Shown: positions 7,989 to 18,085, numbered from the stretch's first letter. The stretch is 52,780 nt of DNA from CAYSYY01 sp964576115 [NCBI: uncultured Gemmatimonadota bacterium] (GCA_964576115.1 CAZNUA010000005.1:49053-101832), one strand, 5' to 3'. Translations and numbers: made by a program. Notes: a model not told the origin generated them from the sequence alone.

Positions 7989-9449
7989 TCAGTCCTCTTC
8001 AAAAGGAACGTTCACCCGCCATGAAGGGTGGGTGAGGCCGTACTTGGAGATCCGGTAATTCAGCGCCCGGCGGCTGATACCCAGCCGGCGGGCGGCCCGG
8101 CTCTGCACCCAGGCCGAAGCTTCCAGCGCGGCGACGATGGCCCGCTTCTCCACCTCTTCGAGACTCTCACCCGACGTTTCATCCGGAGTCTCCGGAGGTA
8201 CCCGGGCCGCAGTCGGTACGGGCGCAGGCGCGGCAACGGTCTCGGGTTTGCCGGGGGAAACGATCAGGGTCAGATCGGAGATCTCGATCAGTTCGCCCTC
8301 GGCCAGCAGGACGGCCCGGTAGACCGTATTCTCGAGCTCGCGCACGTTTCCGGGCCAGCTGTAGGATTGAAGAAAGGCCAGCGCGTCGGGGGTGAAATCG
8401 ACGACCATCTTGCGTTCTTCAAAACGGGCTTTCTTCAGGAAGAAGCGGGCCAGCAGGGGGATATCGACCGGGCGGGAGCGCAGGGGCGGAATGTCGATCG
8501 CGACCACGTTCAAACGGTAGTAGAGGTCTTCGCGGAACTGCCCGGCGGCGATCGCATCTTCGAGCACCCGGTTGGTGGCGGCGATGATGCGCACATCCAC
8601 CTTGATCAGGCGGGTGCCTCCCACCCGCTCGAATTCCTGAGACTGCAGAACCCGCAGAACCTTGGCCTGGGTGGCCGGACTCATGTCACCGATCTCGTCG
8701 AGGAAGAGAGTGCCGTGATGGGCCTGTTCGAAACGGCCGATCCGCTGTTTGACCGCTCCGGTGAAAGCCCCCTTCTCATGACCGAATAGCTCCGATTCGA
8801 GCAGCGTATCCTGCAGGGCGGCGCAGTTGACCTTGATGAAAGCCTGCTCCCGGCGCGGGCTGTTGTAGTGAACGGCGGCGGCCAGAAGCTCCTTGCCGAC
8901 TCCCGTTTCTCCGGTTACCAGGACCGGACTGCGGCTGGCCGCCACCTTGCCGACCTGTTCGAAGACCCCTGTCATGGCTTCGCTCTCGCCAACCAGGTCG
9001 CCGAGACGGAAGATATGACCGCTCTGGCCGACGAAGTAATTGCGCTGCGCCAGCCAGGCGTAGATCTCCCCGGCCCGCTCGAGCCGCAGTCTGAGTTCAT
9101 CCAGACTGAACGGCGCCCGGACGACGTCGTGCACGCCGGCGGTGATCAGGGATTCGATATCCTCATCCTCGGGAACCTCGAAGATGATGATTCGGGCATG
9201 CGAGTTGGCTTCGAGGGCGTCATCGATGAGCCGGTTGACCAGGGTTCGGTCGCAATTCCCCGTGTCGTCGGTCAGCAGGTTGTACTCGACCGCGATGAGA
9301 CCGAAAGCGATCTGGGACACGAGGTGTTCGAAGGCTTCCCAGGCGGGGGCGGTGGCGAGATAGGCGGGGGTGTCGGAAAAAGCACCCTTCAGAGCCTGCT
9401 CGATCCGGCGGTCGGCGGTGAAGAAGAGGGTCGGTCCCGACAGGCTCAT
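7989..9449 (-). CDS. Sigma-54-dependent Fis-family transcriptional activator with degenerate receiver
   Basis: 486 aa. Residues 1-120 fold like a receiver (ends GVHDVVRAPFSLDEL), but the acceptor Asp position appears to be Glu55 (LIAVEYNLL) and the conserved Lys near the end is replaced, so ordinary phosphorylation is unlikely. The AAA+ domain has Walker A GETGVGKE (180-187), the sigma-54 contact loop GAFTGA (227-232) and Walker B LFLDE (248-252). A Fis-type helix-turn-helix closes the protein (SRAARRLGISRRALNYRIS). The start overlaps the SpoIIM-like gene stop as ATGA, so the two are coupled. Targets would carry -24/-12 promoters; none was identified nearby. Confidence 0.92.
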   Translation of the reverse strand: MSLSGPTLFFTADRRIEQALKGAFSDTPAYLATAPAWEAFEHLVSQIAFGLIAVEYNLLTDDTGNCDRTLVNRLIDDALEANSHARIIIFEVPEDEDIESLITAGVHDVVRAPFSLDELRLRLERAGEIYAWLAQRNYFVGQSGHIFRLGDLVGESEAMTGVFEQVGKVAASRSPVLVTGETGVGKELLAAAVHYNSPRREQAFIKVNCAALQDTLLESELFGHEKGAFTGAVKQRIGRFEQAHHGTLFLDEIGDMSPATQAKVLRVLQSQEFERVGGTRLIKVDVRIIAATNRVLEDAIAAGQFREDLYYRLNVVAIDIPPLRSRPVDIPLLARFFLKKARFEERKMVVDFTPDALAFLQSYSWPGNVRELENTVYRAVLLAEGELIEISDLTLIVSPGKPETVAAPAPVPTAARVPPETPDETSGESLEEVEKRAIVAALEASAWVQSRAARRLGISRRALNYRISKYGLTHPSWRVNVPFEED

Positions 9450-10039
9450 CGCTTACCTCCGGTTGAGATCATGATCCCGGCCTCGAGCAGAGCCGCCCCC
9501 AGCAGCAGCGGCAGGGTCACCCGGGTCAGGAAGGCCTTGGCCCAGACGGTGTCGGCCAGCAGATCGAACCAGTCCACTCCCAACCGGGCCAGGCCCGCCT
9601 GGGTGGCGGCGGCGGCGGCGGTGATGATCGCCGGCAACTCGATCCAGGCGTGCGGAGCAGCCAGGACGATCCAGGCCCGCTTGCCGGCGGTGCGACGAGC
9701 CATCACTCCGGTGTTGATCCCGGCGGCCAGGAGCACGATCAAGGGCAGCGGTCCGAGCCAGGCCGAGAGGATGATCATCGCTGCGGTCAAACCGTTGATA
9801 CTCCAGATCAGGAAAACCAGCGCAGCGAAGGATGGCTCCGAGCGGGCCAGCCAGGCTTCGAGCCGTGCCAGTACCCACCGGCCGCAGGCGGTGAGCCAGC
9901 CGATATCGCGGTCCTCAGCCGCCGAACCGACGACGATACCCACCGCGAAGATCAGCGCCGCTCCCGCCACGCTCGCCCAGCTCATCGGCCCCCAGATGAA
10001 TATCCAGGGTCGAGACCACCACCATAAAACCGTTGACAC
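9446..10039 (-). CDS. SpoIIM-family (DUF95) integral membrane protein
   Basis: 197 aa with about five hydrophobic helices. The signature stretch INTGVMARRTAG, then LAAPHAWIELPAIITAAAAA, and finally LPLLLGAALLEAG matches the stage II sporulation protein M family, which is widespread outside spore formers. I choose the GTG at 10039 because GGGAGGAG sits 7 bases upstream; an upstream GTG at 10060 has no ribosome site. It is co-translated with the following sigma-54 activator (4-base overlap). The family is often linked to membrane remodelling or protease regulation; here the role is unknown. Confidence 0.78.
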   Translation of the reverse strand: MSTVLWWWSRPWIFIWGPMSWASVAGAALIFAVGIVVGSAAEDRDIGWLTACGRWVLARLEAWLARSEPSFAALVFLIWSINGLTAAMIILSAWLGPLPLIVLLAAGINTGVMARRTAGKRAWIVLAAPHAWIELPAIITAAAAATQAGLARLGVDWFDLLADTVWAKAFLTRVTLPLLLGAALLEAGIMISTGGKR

Positions 10040-10176
10040 CGGGAGGCTCCTCCCTTTCACTTCAGCTGCGGTCGGTCGATCCCGACCGGCCGGCGGTCCG
10101 AGAACCGCCGCGGCGGCTTCCCTCGTATCAGGGGAGCCGTTTTCTGTTCACGACTGCAGTCGGTGAGGCTCACTAC

Positions 10177-10650
10177 ATGGTAAAGCCGACCTACCTCAGC
10201 AGGAAAGCTCTTGAAAAACTCAGAGCCGAACTGCACGACATGAAATACGTTCAGAGGCCCCGGGTGAGCAAGGCGATCGAGCAGGCCCGGGCCCACGGCG
10301 ATCTGAGCGAGAATGCGGAATATGACGCCGCCAAAGAAGAACAGAGCAACCTGCTGCGCCGGATCGCCCGGCTCGAAGAGACCCTTGCGGCCGCGCGTCC
10401 CCTTGAAGAAATGGACCTGCCCGATGATACCTGTTATATCGGGTGCACGGTGACCCTGCTCGATCTCGAGGACGAAAGCGAGGAGATCTACACCCTCGTG
10501 GCCCCGCCCGAAGCCGACCCCCGCCGGGGCACCCTGAGTGTGGAGAGCCCGATCGGTAAGGGCCTCCTGGGAACTCGGACCGGCGAGGAAGTCGAGATCG
10601 ATATCCCGGCCGGTACGGTGCATTACCGCATCATTTCGGTACAGCGCTGA
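10177..10650 (+). CDS. greA: Transcription elongation factor GreA/GreB family
   Basis: 157 aa, the normal length. The N-terminal coiled coil contains the family motif GDLSENAEYDAAKEEQ, with tip acidic residues that enter the RNA polymerase secondary channel to stimulate cleavage of backtracked transcripts. The C-terminal FKBP-like domain ends with SPIGKGLLGTRTGEEVEI and VHYRIISV. The ATG at 10177 has GGTGAGG 8 bases upstream and begins with the typical KPTYLSRKALEKLRAEL. It is divergent from the SpoIIM-like gene. Confidence 0.95.
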   Translation: MVKPTYLSRKALEKLRAELHDMKYVQRPRVSKAIEQARAHGDLSENAEYDAAKEEQSNLLRRIARLEETLAAARPLEEMDLPDDTCYIGCTVTLLDLEDESEEIYTLVAPPEADPRRGTLSVESPIGKGLLGTRTGEEVEIDIPAGTVHYRIISVQR

Positions 10651-10685
10651 AACCGAGACGGCATTACTTTGCAGGAGGAATGCTC

Positions 10686-10715
10686 CGGCGGCTGAATCGG
10701 GCCGCCGTTCCCTTT
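10686..10715 (+). terminator. Possible weak terminator or leader hairpin after greA
   Basis: CGGCGGC (10686-10692) pairs with GCCGCCG (10701-10707) around an 8-base loop, followed by TTCCCTTT. The U-tract is interrupted, so it could equally be part of the leader of the next gene. Confidence 0.4.
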
Positions 10716-10746
10716 ACACAACCACCGATCCCTGGAGGGTAGCTCC

Positions 10747-12057
10747 GTGCCGTCACGCGTCGTCATCATGGGAGCAGCAGGACGGGATTTCCACAATTTC
10801 AACTGCATGTACCGCGACAACGAGGCCGCCGAGATCGTGGCCTTTACCGCCACCCAGATTCCCGATATCGAAGGACGGGTCTATCCCGCCGAACTGGCCG
10901 GCAGACTGTACCCTGAAGGGATCCCGATCCGCGCCGAGTCCGAACTGGCCGGGATCATCGCCGAGCAGGCGGTGGATCAGGTCGTCTTCAGCTATTCCGA
11001 TGTGAGCTACAACTACCTGGGCAGCCGGGTGGCGCTGGTCAATGCCGCCGGGGCCTCCTTCACCCTGCTCGGGGTCGACGATACCATGGTCAAAGCCACC
11101 GTACCGGTCATCGCGGTGTGTGCCGTGCGGACCGGGTGCGGCAAGAGCCAGACGACCCGCCGGGTGGCGACAATTCTGCGCGAAGCCGGCAAGAAAGTGG
11201 TGGCGATCCGCCACCCGATGCCCTACGGCGATCTGGTGAAGCAGGCTGTACAGCGCTTCGAGACGATCGAGGATCTGGAACGGCACGAGTGCACCATCGA
11301 GGAGATGGAGGAGTACGAACCGCATATCGTGAACGGGGTCATCGTGTACGCCGGGGTGGATTACCACGCCATTCTCGAACAGGCCCAGGCCGAAGCCGAC
11401 ATCATTCTCTGGGACGGCGGCAATAACGACACCCCCTTCTACCGTCCCGATCTGCTCATCACCGTCGCCGACCCCCACCGGCCGGGGCACGAACTGACCT
11501 ACTACCCCGGCGAAACCAACCTGCGTCTGGCCGATGCGGTCGTGATCAACAAGGTCGTCACGGCCGACTTCGCGGATATCGAGACCGTGCGGCGCAATAC
11601 CCGGGAGGTCAATCCGGAAGCGGTCATCATCGATGCCGCCAGTCCGCTCGTCGTCGAAGATCCCGCCGTCATCACCGGCAAGCGGGTGCTGGTCGTCGAA
11701 GACGGCCCGACCCTGACTCACGGCGGCATGAAGTACGGCGCCGGGGTGGTCGCGGCCGAGCGGTTCGGAGCCGCCGAACTGATCGATCCCCGTCCCTTCG
11801 CGGTGCGTTCGATCGCCGAGACCTACGAGAAATACCCCGGAATCGGCATTCTGCTGCCCGCCATGGGGTACGGACCCGAGCAGGTGCGCGATCTCGAGGA
11901 AACGATTGCGGCTTCGGGCGCCGAGGCGGTCGTCATCGGTACTCCTATCGATCTGCGGCGGGTGGTCGACATCGCTCAGCCGAGCGCGCGGGTGAGCTAC
12001 GATCTGCAGGAAGTCGGCCGACCCGATCTGACCGAAATACTGGCACCGTTTGTCTGA
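10747..12057 (+). CDS. COG2403-type GTPase, cyclic 2,3-diphosphoglycerate synthetase-like
   Basis: 436 aa. The N-terminal Rossmann-like part starts RVVIMGAAGRDFHNFN and continues through VAFTATQIPDIEGRVYP. A P-loop lies at about 127-134 (VRTGCGKS), followed by RHPMPYGDLVKQAVQRF, EEYEPHI, ILWDGGNNDTPFYRPDL and VVEDGPTLTHGGMKYGAG, all hallmark blocks of COG2403. Archaeal relatives are annotated as cyclic 2,3-diphosphoglycerate synthetase, but the bacterial role is not established. The GTG start has GGAGG 8 bases upstream. Carbamate kinase follows 29 bases later, suggesting joint function around acyl- or carbamoyl-phosphate chemistry (inference). Confidence 0.85.
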   Translation: MPSRVVIMGAAGRDFHNFNCMYRDNEAAEIVAFTATQIPDIEGRVYPAELAGRLYPEGIPIRAESELAGIIAEQAVDQVVFSYSDVSYNYLGSRVALVNAAGASFTLLGVDDTMVKATVPVIAVCAVRTGCGKSQTTRRVATILREAGKKVVAIRHPMPYGDLVKQAVQRFETIEDLERHECTIEEMEEYEPHIVNGVIVYAGVDYHAILEQAQAEADIILWDGGNNDTPFYRPDLLITVADPHRPGHELTYYPGETNLRLADAVVINKVVTADFADIETVRRNTREVNPEAVIIDAASPLVVEDPAVITGKRVLVVEDGPTLTHGGMKYGAGVVAAERFGAAELIDPRPFAVRSIAETYEKYPGIGILLPAMGYGPEQVRDLEETIAASGAEAVVIGTPIDLRRVVDIAQPSARVSYDLQEVGRPDLTEILAPFV

Positions 12058-12086
12058 GTTCGGGCCTGGACAGGGAGCTGATCGAC

Positions 12087-13040
12087 GTGAGTACAGGGAC
12101 CGGACATCTGGTGGTGGCCCTGGGGGGCAACGCCATCACCCGTCAGCAGGACACGGGGGCGATACCCGAGCAGTTCGCCAACACCCGGGAAAGCCTGGCG
12201 CCGATCGCCGACCTGATCGCAGCCGGTCGAAGTGTAGTCCTGACCCACGGGAACGGGCCGCAGGTGGGAAACTATCTGATCCGGGTCGAGCGGGCCCGCG
12301 ATGAAGTCCCCTACCTGCCCCTGCCGATCATCGTGGCCGATCTGCAGGGCGGGATGGGCTACATGATCTCGCAGGTTCTGCAGGGCCTGCTGGCCCAGCG
12401 GGAGGCGTTCCGCCCGGTCACGACCGTTCTGACCCAGGTTCTGATCGACGAAACCGACCCCTCGCTGACCGATCCTTCCAAGTATGTCGGACCCTTCTAC
12501 GACGAAGCGGAAGCGAAAGCGCTTGCGCAGCAGCGGGGCTGGATAGTAAAGAAAGACAGTAATCGCGGCTGGCGCAGGGTCGTTCCCTCGCCCCGGCCGC
12601 TGGAAATCGTCGAAGCCGGCATTATCCGCGGCCTTATCGAACAGGATACGGTGGTTGTGGCTGCGGGTGGCGGCGGCATCCCGGTCCGCCGCTCGGGGGC
12701 GGGTTTCCTCGAGGGAGTGGACGGGGTGATCGACAAGGATCGGGCGTCAGCGGTGCTGGGTCTCGATATACAGGCTACAGACCTGCTGATCCTGACGAGT
12801 GTCCCTCATGTCTCATTGTGGTTCGGAACTCCGCAGCAACGGGATCTGGATCATATGACCAGCCACGAGGCCCGGCGGTATATGGACGAGGGACACTTCC
12901 CCCCCGGGAGTATGGGACCGAAGATCGAAGCGGCTCTCAGGTTCCTGGATGGGGGGGGTGAGAGAGTGTTTATCGGAGCCGTCGACCGGGCAGGTGATAT
13001 CCTGAACGGTCGGACGGGAACGTGTCTGACGAAGTCGTAG
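12087..13040 (+). CDS. arcC: Carbamate kinase
   Basis: 317 aa, typical length. Amino-acid-kinase fold motifs include VVALGGNAI at the N-terminus, LTHGNGPQVGNYL, ADLQGGMGYMISQVL, KKDSNRGWRRVVPSPRP, and VVAAGGGGIPVRR followed by GVDGVIDKDRASA. The enzyme reversibly makes ATP and carbamate from carbamoyl phosphate, usually in catabolic (arginine, agmatine or purine) pathways. No arginine deiminase or carbamoyltransferase gene is present in this window, so the source of carbamoyl phosphate is unclear. The GTG start has GGGAG 9 bases upstream. An 8-G run lies near the 3' end. Confidence 0.95.
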   Translation: MSTGTGHLVVALGGNAITRQQDTGAIPEQFANTRESLAPIADLIAAGRSVVLTHGNGPQVGNYLIRVERARDEVPYLPLPIIVADLQGGMGYMISQVLQGLLAQREAFRPVTTVLTQVLIDETDPSLTDPSKYVGPFYDEAEAKALAQQRGWIVKKDSNRGWRRVVPSPRPLEIVEAGIIRGLIEQDTVVVAAGGGGIPVRRSGAGFLEGVDGVIDKDRASAVLGLDIQATDLLILTSVPHVSLWFGTPQQRDLDHMTSHEARRYMDEGHFPPGSMGPKIEAALRFLDGGGERVFIGAVDRAGDILNGRTGTCLTKS

Positions 13041-13150
13041 GCCCATCCTGACGGAAGGGGGGCACGCACTCGATGTCTGAGGCGGCCCTCGATGGGACTG
13101 CGCAGCCGGTGGGGCAATCCTGCCGGTACCACACAACGGGAGGCAAAGCA

Positions 13151-13720
13151 ATGGCTTTAAAGGCTGGGCTGTATGTTGATGCGGCCAATCTGTATCGCAA
13201 GGATGGGCCGTCGATCAACTATCGGATCCTGAAGGACTTCGTAGCCGGTGAGCGAGAGCTGATCCGCTGCAACGCGTACGTGACCGTCGATCCGGAGAAC
13301 CCGAAGCCTGTCAAGGGTTTCATCAGCGCGTTGCGGGATATCGGCTTCAAAGTGATCGAGAAAGAATGGTCGCGCTCTCCCGACGGGCGGGTGAAGGCCA
13401 ACATGGACATGGAGCTGGCCGTGGATGTGTTGATGCAGGCCGACAATCTCGATGTCCTGATTCTGGCCTCGGGCGATTCCGATTTCGTCCGTCTGGTCCG
13501 CGCCATTCAGAATCTGGGGAAGCGGGTCGAGGTCGTCGCCTTCCAGGACCGGGTCGGTTTCGACCTGATCAAGGAAGCCGACGGATTCACGGCTCTGGAG
13601 AGCCTCGAAGACATCTTCATGGCTACTCCCGATCCGCCTCAACCCCTGACCAACGAGACTCCGGCTCTGCAGAACCTGAACAAGTCCGAAGAGCGTATCA
13701 GCCGGTTCTTCCGGCGCTGA
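13151..13720 (+). CDS. NYN/LabA-like domain protein (PIN-like nuclease fold)
   Basis: 189 aa. GLYVDAANLY carries the first acidic residue (Asp10), NMDMELAVDVL the second cluster, and LILASGDSDFVRLV the third, matching the NYN domain of LabA-like proteins, which are putative RNases. A Pro-rich, basic tail follows from about residue 160 and ends ERISRFFRR. The ATG at 13151 is chosen because GGGAGG lies 7 bases before it; an in-frame start 78 bases upstream would add residues unlike the family. The RNA substrate is unknown. Confidence 0.88.
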   Translation: MALKAGLYVDAANLYRKDGPSINYRILKDFVAGERELIRCNAYVTVDPENPKPVKGFISALRDIGFKVIEKEWSRSPDGRVKANMDMELAVDVLMQADNLDVLILASGDSDFVRLVRAIQNLGKRVEVVAFQDRVGFDLIKEADGFTALESLEDIFMATPDPPQPLTNETPALQNLNKSEERISRFFRR

Positions 13721-13736
13721 TGTGCATCGCGCGCGA

Positions 13737-13772
13737 CACCGGGTCGCGACTCCCCCGGAGGGCGACCCGGTG
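13737..13772 (+). other. Strong hairpin upstream of sucC
   Basis: Perfect 11-base arms CACCGGGTCGC and GCGACCCGGTG enclose a loop that can itself pair (CTCC/GGAG). No T-tract follows, so it is a poor intrinsic terminator. It may protect or process the sucCD mRNA 5' end, or lower read-through from the NYN gene. Confidence 0.5.
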
Positions 13773-13813
13773 ATCGGAGACAGGTGAGACTGACACCAGG
13801 GAAGGATTGAGGG

Positions 13814-14977
<1,164 letters not shown>

Positions 14978-14990
14978 GAGGAGGCGAGTC

Positions 14991-15860
14991 GTGAGTATTC
15001 TGGTGAACAGCGAGACCCGGCTCCTCGTACAGGGGATCACCGGTGGTGAGGGAACCTTCCACACCGAACAGATGATCGCCTACGGCACGCCGGTCGTGGC
15101 CGGCGTGACCCCCGGCAAGGGCGGTGGCGAACACCTCGGAATACCGGTTTTCAATACCGTCCGGGAAGGGGTCGAGCAGGCCGGCGCCAATACCAGCGTC
15201 ATTTTCGTGCCGCCCCCCTTTGCGGCTGATGCCGTCGCTGAAGCGGCTGCGGCCGGAATCGAGCTGATCGTCTGCATCACCGAGGGGATCCCGGCCCGCG
15301 ACATGGTCACGGCCAAGCAGGCCGTGGTCGCGGCCGGCGCCCGGCTCGTCGGTCCCAACTGCCCCGGTGTGATCACCCCCGGCGAAGCGAAAGTGGGCAT
15401 CATGCCCGGCTTCATCCACACCCCGGGCAGGATCGGCATCATCAGCCGCAGCGGCACCCTGACCTACGAAGCGGTGGGTCAGCTCGGAGCCGCGGGTCTG
15501 GGACAGTCGACCGCCATCGGAATCGGCGGTGATCCGATCATCGGTTCGACCTTCCTCGATCTGCTGCCCCTCTTCGAGGCCGATGAAGCCACCGACGCGG
15601 TGGTGCTGATCGGCGAAATCGGCGGCACCGCCGAGCAGGAAGCAGCGGCCTGGATCGCCGAACACATGAACAAACCGGTCGTGGCCTTTATTGCCGGCCA
15701 GACCGCACCTCCGGGGCGCCGGATGGGGCATGCCGGTGCGATCATCAGCGGCAGCAGCGGTACCGCTGCGGAGAAGATGGAAGCCCTGACCGGGGCCGGA
15801 GTGGCGGTCTGCGACTCGCCGGCCGTGATCGGCACGACTGTCGCTGCAGCCCTCGGCTGA
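14991..15860 (+). CDS. sucD: Succinate-CoA ligase subunit alpha
   Basis: 289 aa. The CoA-binding Rossmann domain begins [22 protein letters not shown], followed by [11 protein letters not shown]. The phosphorylated histidine is His247 in [14 protein letters not shown], close to His246 of E. coli. [20 protein letters not shown] and [11 protein letters not shown] are standard motifs. The GTG start is preceded by GAGAGGAGG. It forms the heterodimer with SucC encoded immediately upstream. Confidence 0.96.
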   Translation: MSILVNSETRLLVQGITGGEGTFHTEQMIAYGTPVVAGVTPGKGGGEHLGIPVFNTVREGVEQAGANTSVIFVPPPFAADAVAEAAAAGIELIVCITEGIPARDMVTAKQAVVAAGARLVGPNCPGVITPGEAKVGIMPGFIHTPGRIGIISRSGTLTYEAVGQLGAAGLGQSTAIGIGGDPIIGSTFLDLLPLFEADEATDAVVLIGEIGGTAEQEAAAWIAEHMNKPVVAFIAGQTAPPGRRMGHAGAIISGSSGTAAEKMEALTGAGVAVCDSPAVIGTTVAAALG

Positions 15861-15873
15861 AGGAGAGGGCGAG

Positions 15874-16305
15874 ATGGAACTGACCTGTCTGCTGATCAAA
15901 CCGGACGGCGTAGCCGGTGGGCATTGCGGCGAGATCATGGCCCGGATCGAGAGCGAAGGCTTTACCCTGCGGGGCCTGCGTCAGGTGCGCCTGACGCAGG
16001 CTGCCGCCGAAGCTTTTTACGCCATCCACGCCGACCAGGCCTTCTTCGAAGATCTGGTCGCATACATGACCGGGGGGCCGATCGTGGCCTGTGCCCTGGA
16101 ACGCGAGAATGCCGTGGCGCACCTGCGTGAGGTCATCGGCGCGACCGATCCCGCCAGGGCCGCTCCCGGCACGATCAGGGCATTGTTCGGTACCGATATC
16201 GGTACCAATACGGTGCATGGCTCCGACTCGCCCGCCAACGGGAAGCGGGAAGTACTCTTCTTCTTCACCGAGCGGGAACTGGCGGAGACCGGGGCCGCCG
16301 TATAA
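15874..16305 (+). CDS. ndk: Nucleoside-diphosphate kinase
   Basis: 143 aa. LLIKPDGVAGG at the N-terminus binds nucleotide; the active-site histidine is His115 in NTVHGSDSPANGKREV. It balances NTP and dNTP pools. Thirteen-base spacing from sucD and the same strand indicate an operon in which it can recycle the nucleotide made by succinyl-CoA ligase (inference from context). Confidence 0.96.
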   Translation: MELTCLLIKPDGVAGGHCGEIMARIESEGFTLRGLRQVRLTQAAAEAFYAIHADQAFFEDLVAYMTGGPIVACALERENAVAHLREVIGATDPARAAPGTIRALFGTDIGTNTVHGSDSPANGKREVLFFFTERELAETGAAV

Positions 16306-16329
16306 ATTGCGGAATTCTCCCGGTACGGG

Positions 16330-16863
16330 ATGGTGAGTACGGTGGATGTGGATCTCTTTTCCGTAAGCCTGCACGGGCTGGCCGAGGGGCGGCATCGTCA
16401 CACCCTGATCGAAGGGGGCGAGGAGCTGTCCCTGCCGGGCTCCGAACTCACGAGCGCCGGTGAGGTCGAACTCGAACTCACCCTCGACCGGACCGGTTCT
16501 CTGCTCACCGCCCGGGGGACCGTCTCGACCCGGGTGAACCTGGTGTGTGCCCGCTGCCTCGAAGCGTTCGGGTACGTTCTGGAAGGTGAATTTGAAACCG
16601 CTCTGCGCCTCGGACCGGACACAACCGCCCTGGATGATGCCGGGGATACGCCCGTCATCACCCGGGATGACCGGATATCGTTCGCTCCCTCGGTCCGCGA
16701 GGCCCTGATCCTCGCGGTGCCGATGAAACCGCTCTGCACCCCCGGTTGCCGGGGTTTGTGTCCGCAGTGCGGAGCAAATTTGAACACGACCACCTGCAGC
16801 TGCGAAGCCGCACCGGCCGATTCCCGCTGGGCGGCTCTGCAGGACCTGCGGGAGAAGATGTAA
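16330..16863 (+). CDS. yceD: YceD/DUF177 family protein
   Basis: 177 aa. Paired cysteines C73/C76 (CARC) and a C-terminal cluster C136, C140, C144 and C147 (CTPGCRGLCPQCG), plus C156 and C158, suggest metal binding. YceD directly precedes rpmF in most bacteria and has been linked to 23S rRNA maturation; the molecular activity is not settled. Placement 13 bases before rpmF supports the call. The ATG at 16330 lacks a strong ribosome site; a GTG one codon later is possible. Confidence 0.9.
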   Translation: MVSTVDVDLFSVSLHGLAEGRHRHTLIEGGEELSLPGSELTSAGEVELELTLDRTGSLLTARGTVSTRVNLVCARCLEAFGYVLEGEFETALRLGPDTTALDDAGDTPVITRDDRISFAPSVREALILAVPMKPLCTPGCRGLCPQCGANLNTTTCSCEAAPADSRWAALQDLREKM

Positions 16864-16876
16864 GGAGAACCGGCCC

Positions 16877-17059
16877 ATGGCCGTTCCGAAAAGACGACAT
16901 TCGCTGGCGCGCAAGGGCAAGCGGCGCAGCCATCAGGCGGTGACATCCCCTGGCCTCGGGGTCTGCGATCATTGCGGTCACCCGAAGCTTTCTCACCGCG
17001 CCTGCCCGAACTGCGGTTATTATCGAGGTCGACAGGTCATCTTCCCCCGCGAGGTCTGA
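16877..17059 (+). CDS. rpmF: 50S ribosomal protein L32
   Basis: 60 aa. It starts MAVPKRRHSLARKGKRRSHQ, then has a zinc ribbon with C30, C33, C43 and C46. It is a structural protein of the large ribosomal subunit. AAGGAG lies 10 bases before the ATG. The yceD-rpmF-plsX order is the classic bacterial arrangement coupling ribosome and membrane lipid supply. Confidence 0.97.
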   Translation: MAVPKRRHSLARKGKRRSHQAVTSPGLGVCDHCGHPKLSHRACPNCGYYRGRQVIFPREV

Positions 17060-17071
17060 TCGGCGTCCCCC

Positions 17072-18085
17072 ATGAGGGTTGCTGTGGACGCCATGGGGGG
17101 CGACTACGCTCCCGATCGGATTGTCGCCGGGGCGGTCGAAGCGGCGGCGGCTGCCGCCGGTGCCTATGAGATCGTCCTGGTCGGGGATCGGACCCGGCTC
17201 ACCGAACACTACGGTACCCTGCTCTATGGATTGCCGATCGAGATCGCCCACGCCGGCGAGGTCGTGGCGATGGACGAAGCCCCCGCGGTGGCCCTGCGCC
17301 GCAAGCGCGAATCCTCAATCAGTGTAGCCATGGAACTGCACCGGACCGGCGACGTCCAGGCCGTGGTCACGGCGGGGAATACCGGAGCGGCGATGGCCGC
17401 GGCCCTGCTGACTCTCGGCCGGCTGGCCGGAGTTTCGCGACCGGCGATCGGAACCCTCTTTCCCTCAACCCGCGGCGCCACCCTGGTGCTCGATGTCGGG
17501 GCCAACAGCGAGTGTACGGCCGGCAATCTGGTGGAATTCGCCGTTATGGGCAGCCTGTGCGCCGAGCGCGTTTTCGAGAAGTCGGAGCCCGCGGTCGGGC
17601 TTCTTTCCATCGGAGAGGAAAGCAGTAAGGGCTCGGAAGGTGTGGTCGAGGCCCACGCCCGGTTGCGTGCCGCCGGCTTGAACTTCATCGGCAACGTTCA
17701 GGGGCAGGATATCCTTACTGGTGAAGCCGACGTCATCGTCTGCGACGGTTTCACCGGGAACGTGATTCTGAAATTCACCGAGGGGATCACCACCTTTCTG
17801 ACAGCCGGGCTCCGCAACGGGTTGCGGCGCAGTCCGGTCGCCAACATCGGGGCGCTGCTCATGAGCCCGGTCTTCGCGGCCGTGAAGAAGAAGCTCGACT
17901 ACGAGGAATACGGCGGGGCACCGTTGCTTGGGATCAACGGAGCCGTGATCATCTGTCACGGGGGTTCGACCGCCCGGGCGATCCACCGGGCCGTACAGGT
18001 CGCCTGCCGGATGGCCGGTCAGGGGCTGAACGAACACATCAAAGCACGATTGGACGAGATGCATGCAGCCGACCTTCAGCAATAA
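17072..18085 (+). CDS. plsX: Phosphate acyltransferase PlsX
   Basis: 337 aa. The sequence MRVAVDAMGGDYAPDRIVAGAVEAA and later AGNTGAAMAAAL, LDVGANSECTAGNLVEFAVMG and VCDGFTGNVILKFTEG are diagnostic. It makes acyl-phosphate from acyl-ACP for phospholipid synthesis with PlsY. It overlaps the start of fabH by 23 bases, so the two are translationally linked. Confidence 0.96.
   Translation: MRVAVDAMGGDYAPDRIVAGAVEAAAAAAGAYEIVLVGDRTRLTEHYGTLLYGLPIEIAHAGEVVAMDEAPAVALRRKRESSISVAMELHRTGDVQAVVTAGNTGAAMAAALLTLGRLAGVSRPAIGTLFPSTRGATLVLDVGANSECTAGNLVEFAVMGSLCAERVFEKSEPAVGLLSIGEESSKGSEGVVEAHARLRAAGLNFIGNVQGQDILTGEADVIVCDGFTGNVILKFTEGITTFLTAGLRNGLRRSPVANIGALLMSPVFAAVKKKLDYEEYGGAPLLGINGAVIICHGGSTARAIHRAVQVACRMAGQGLNEHIKARLDEMHAADLQQ

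Noticed and set aside
10033-10061. TTGACA hexamer as a greA promoter
   Set aside because: The sequence at the expected -10 distance (TTCACT) is poor and the hexamer lies at the start of the divergent SpoIIM-like gene.
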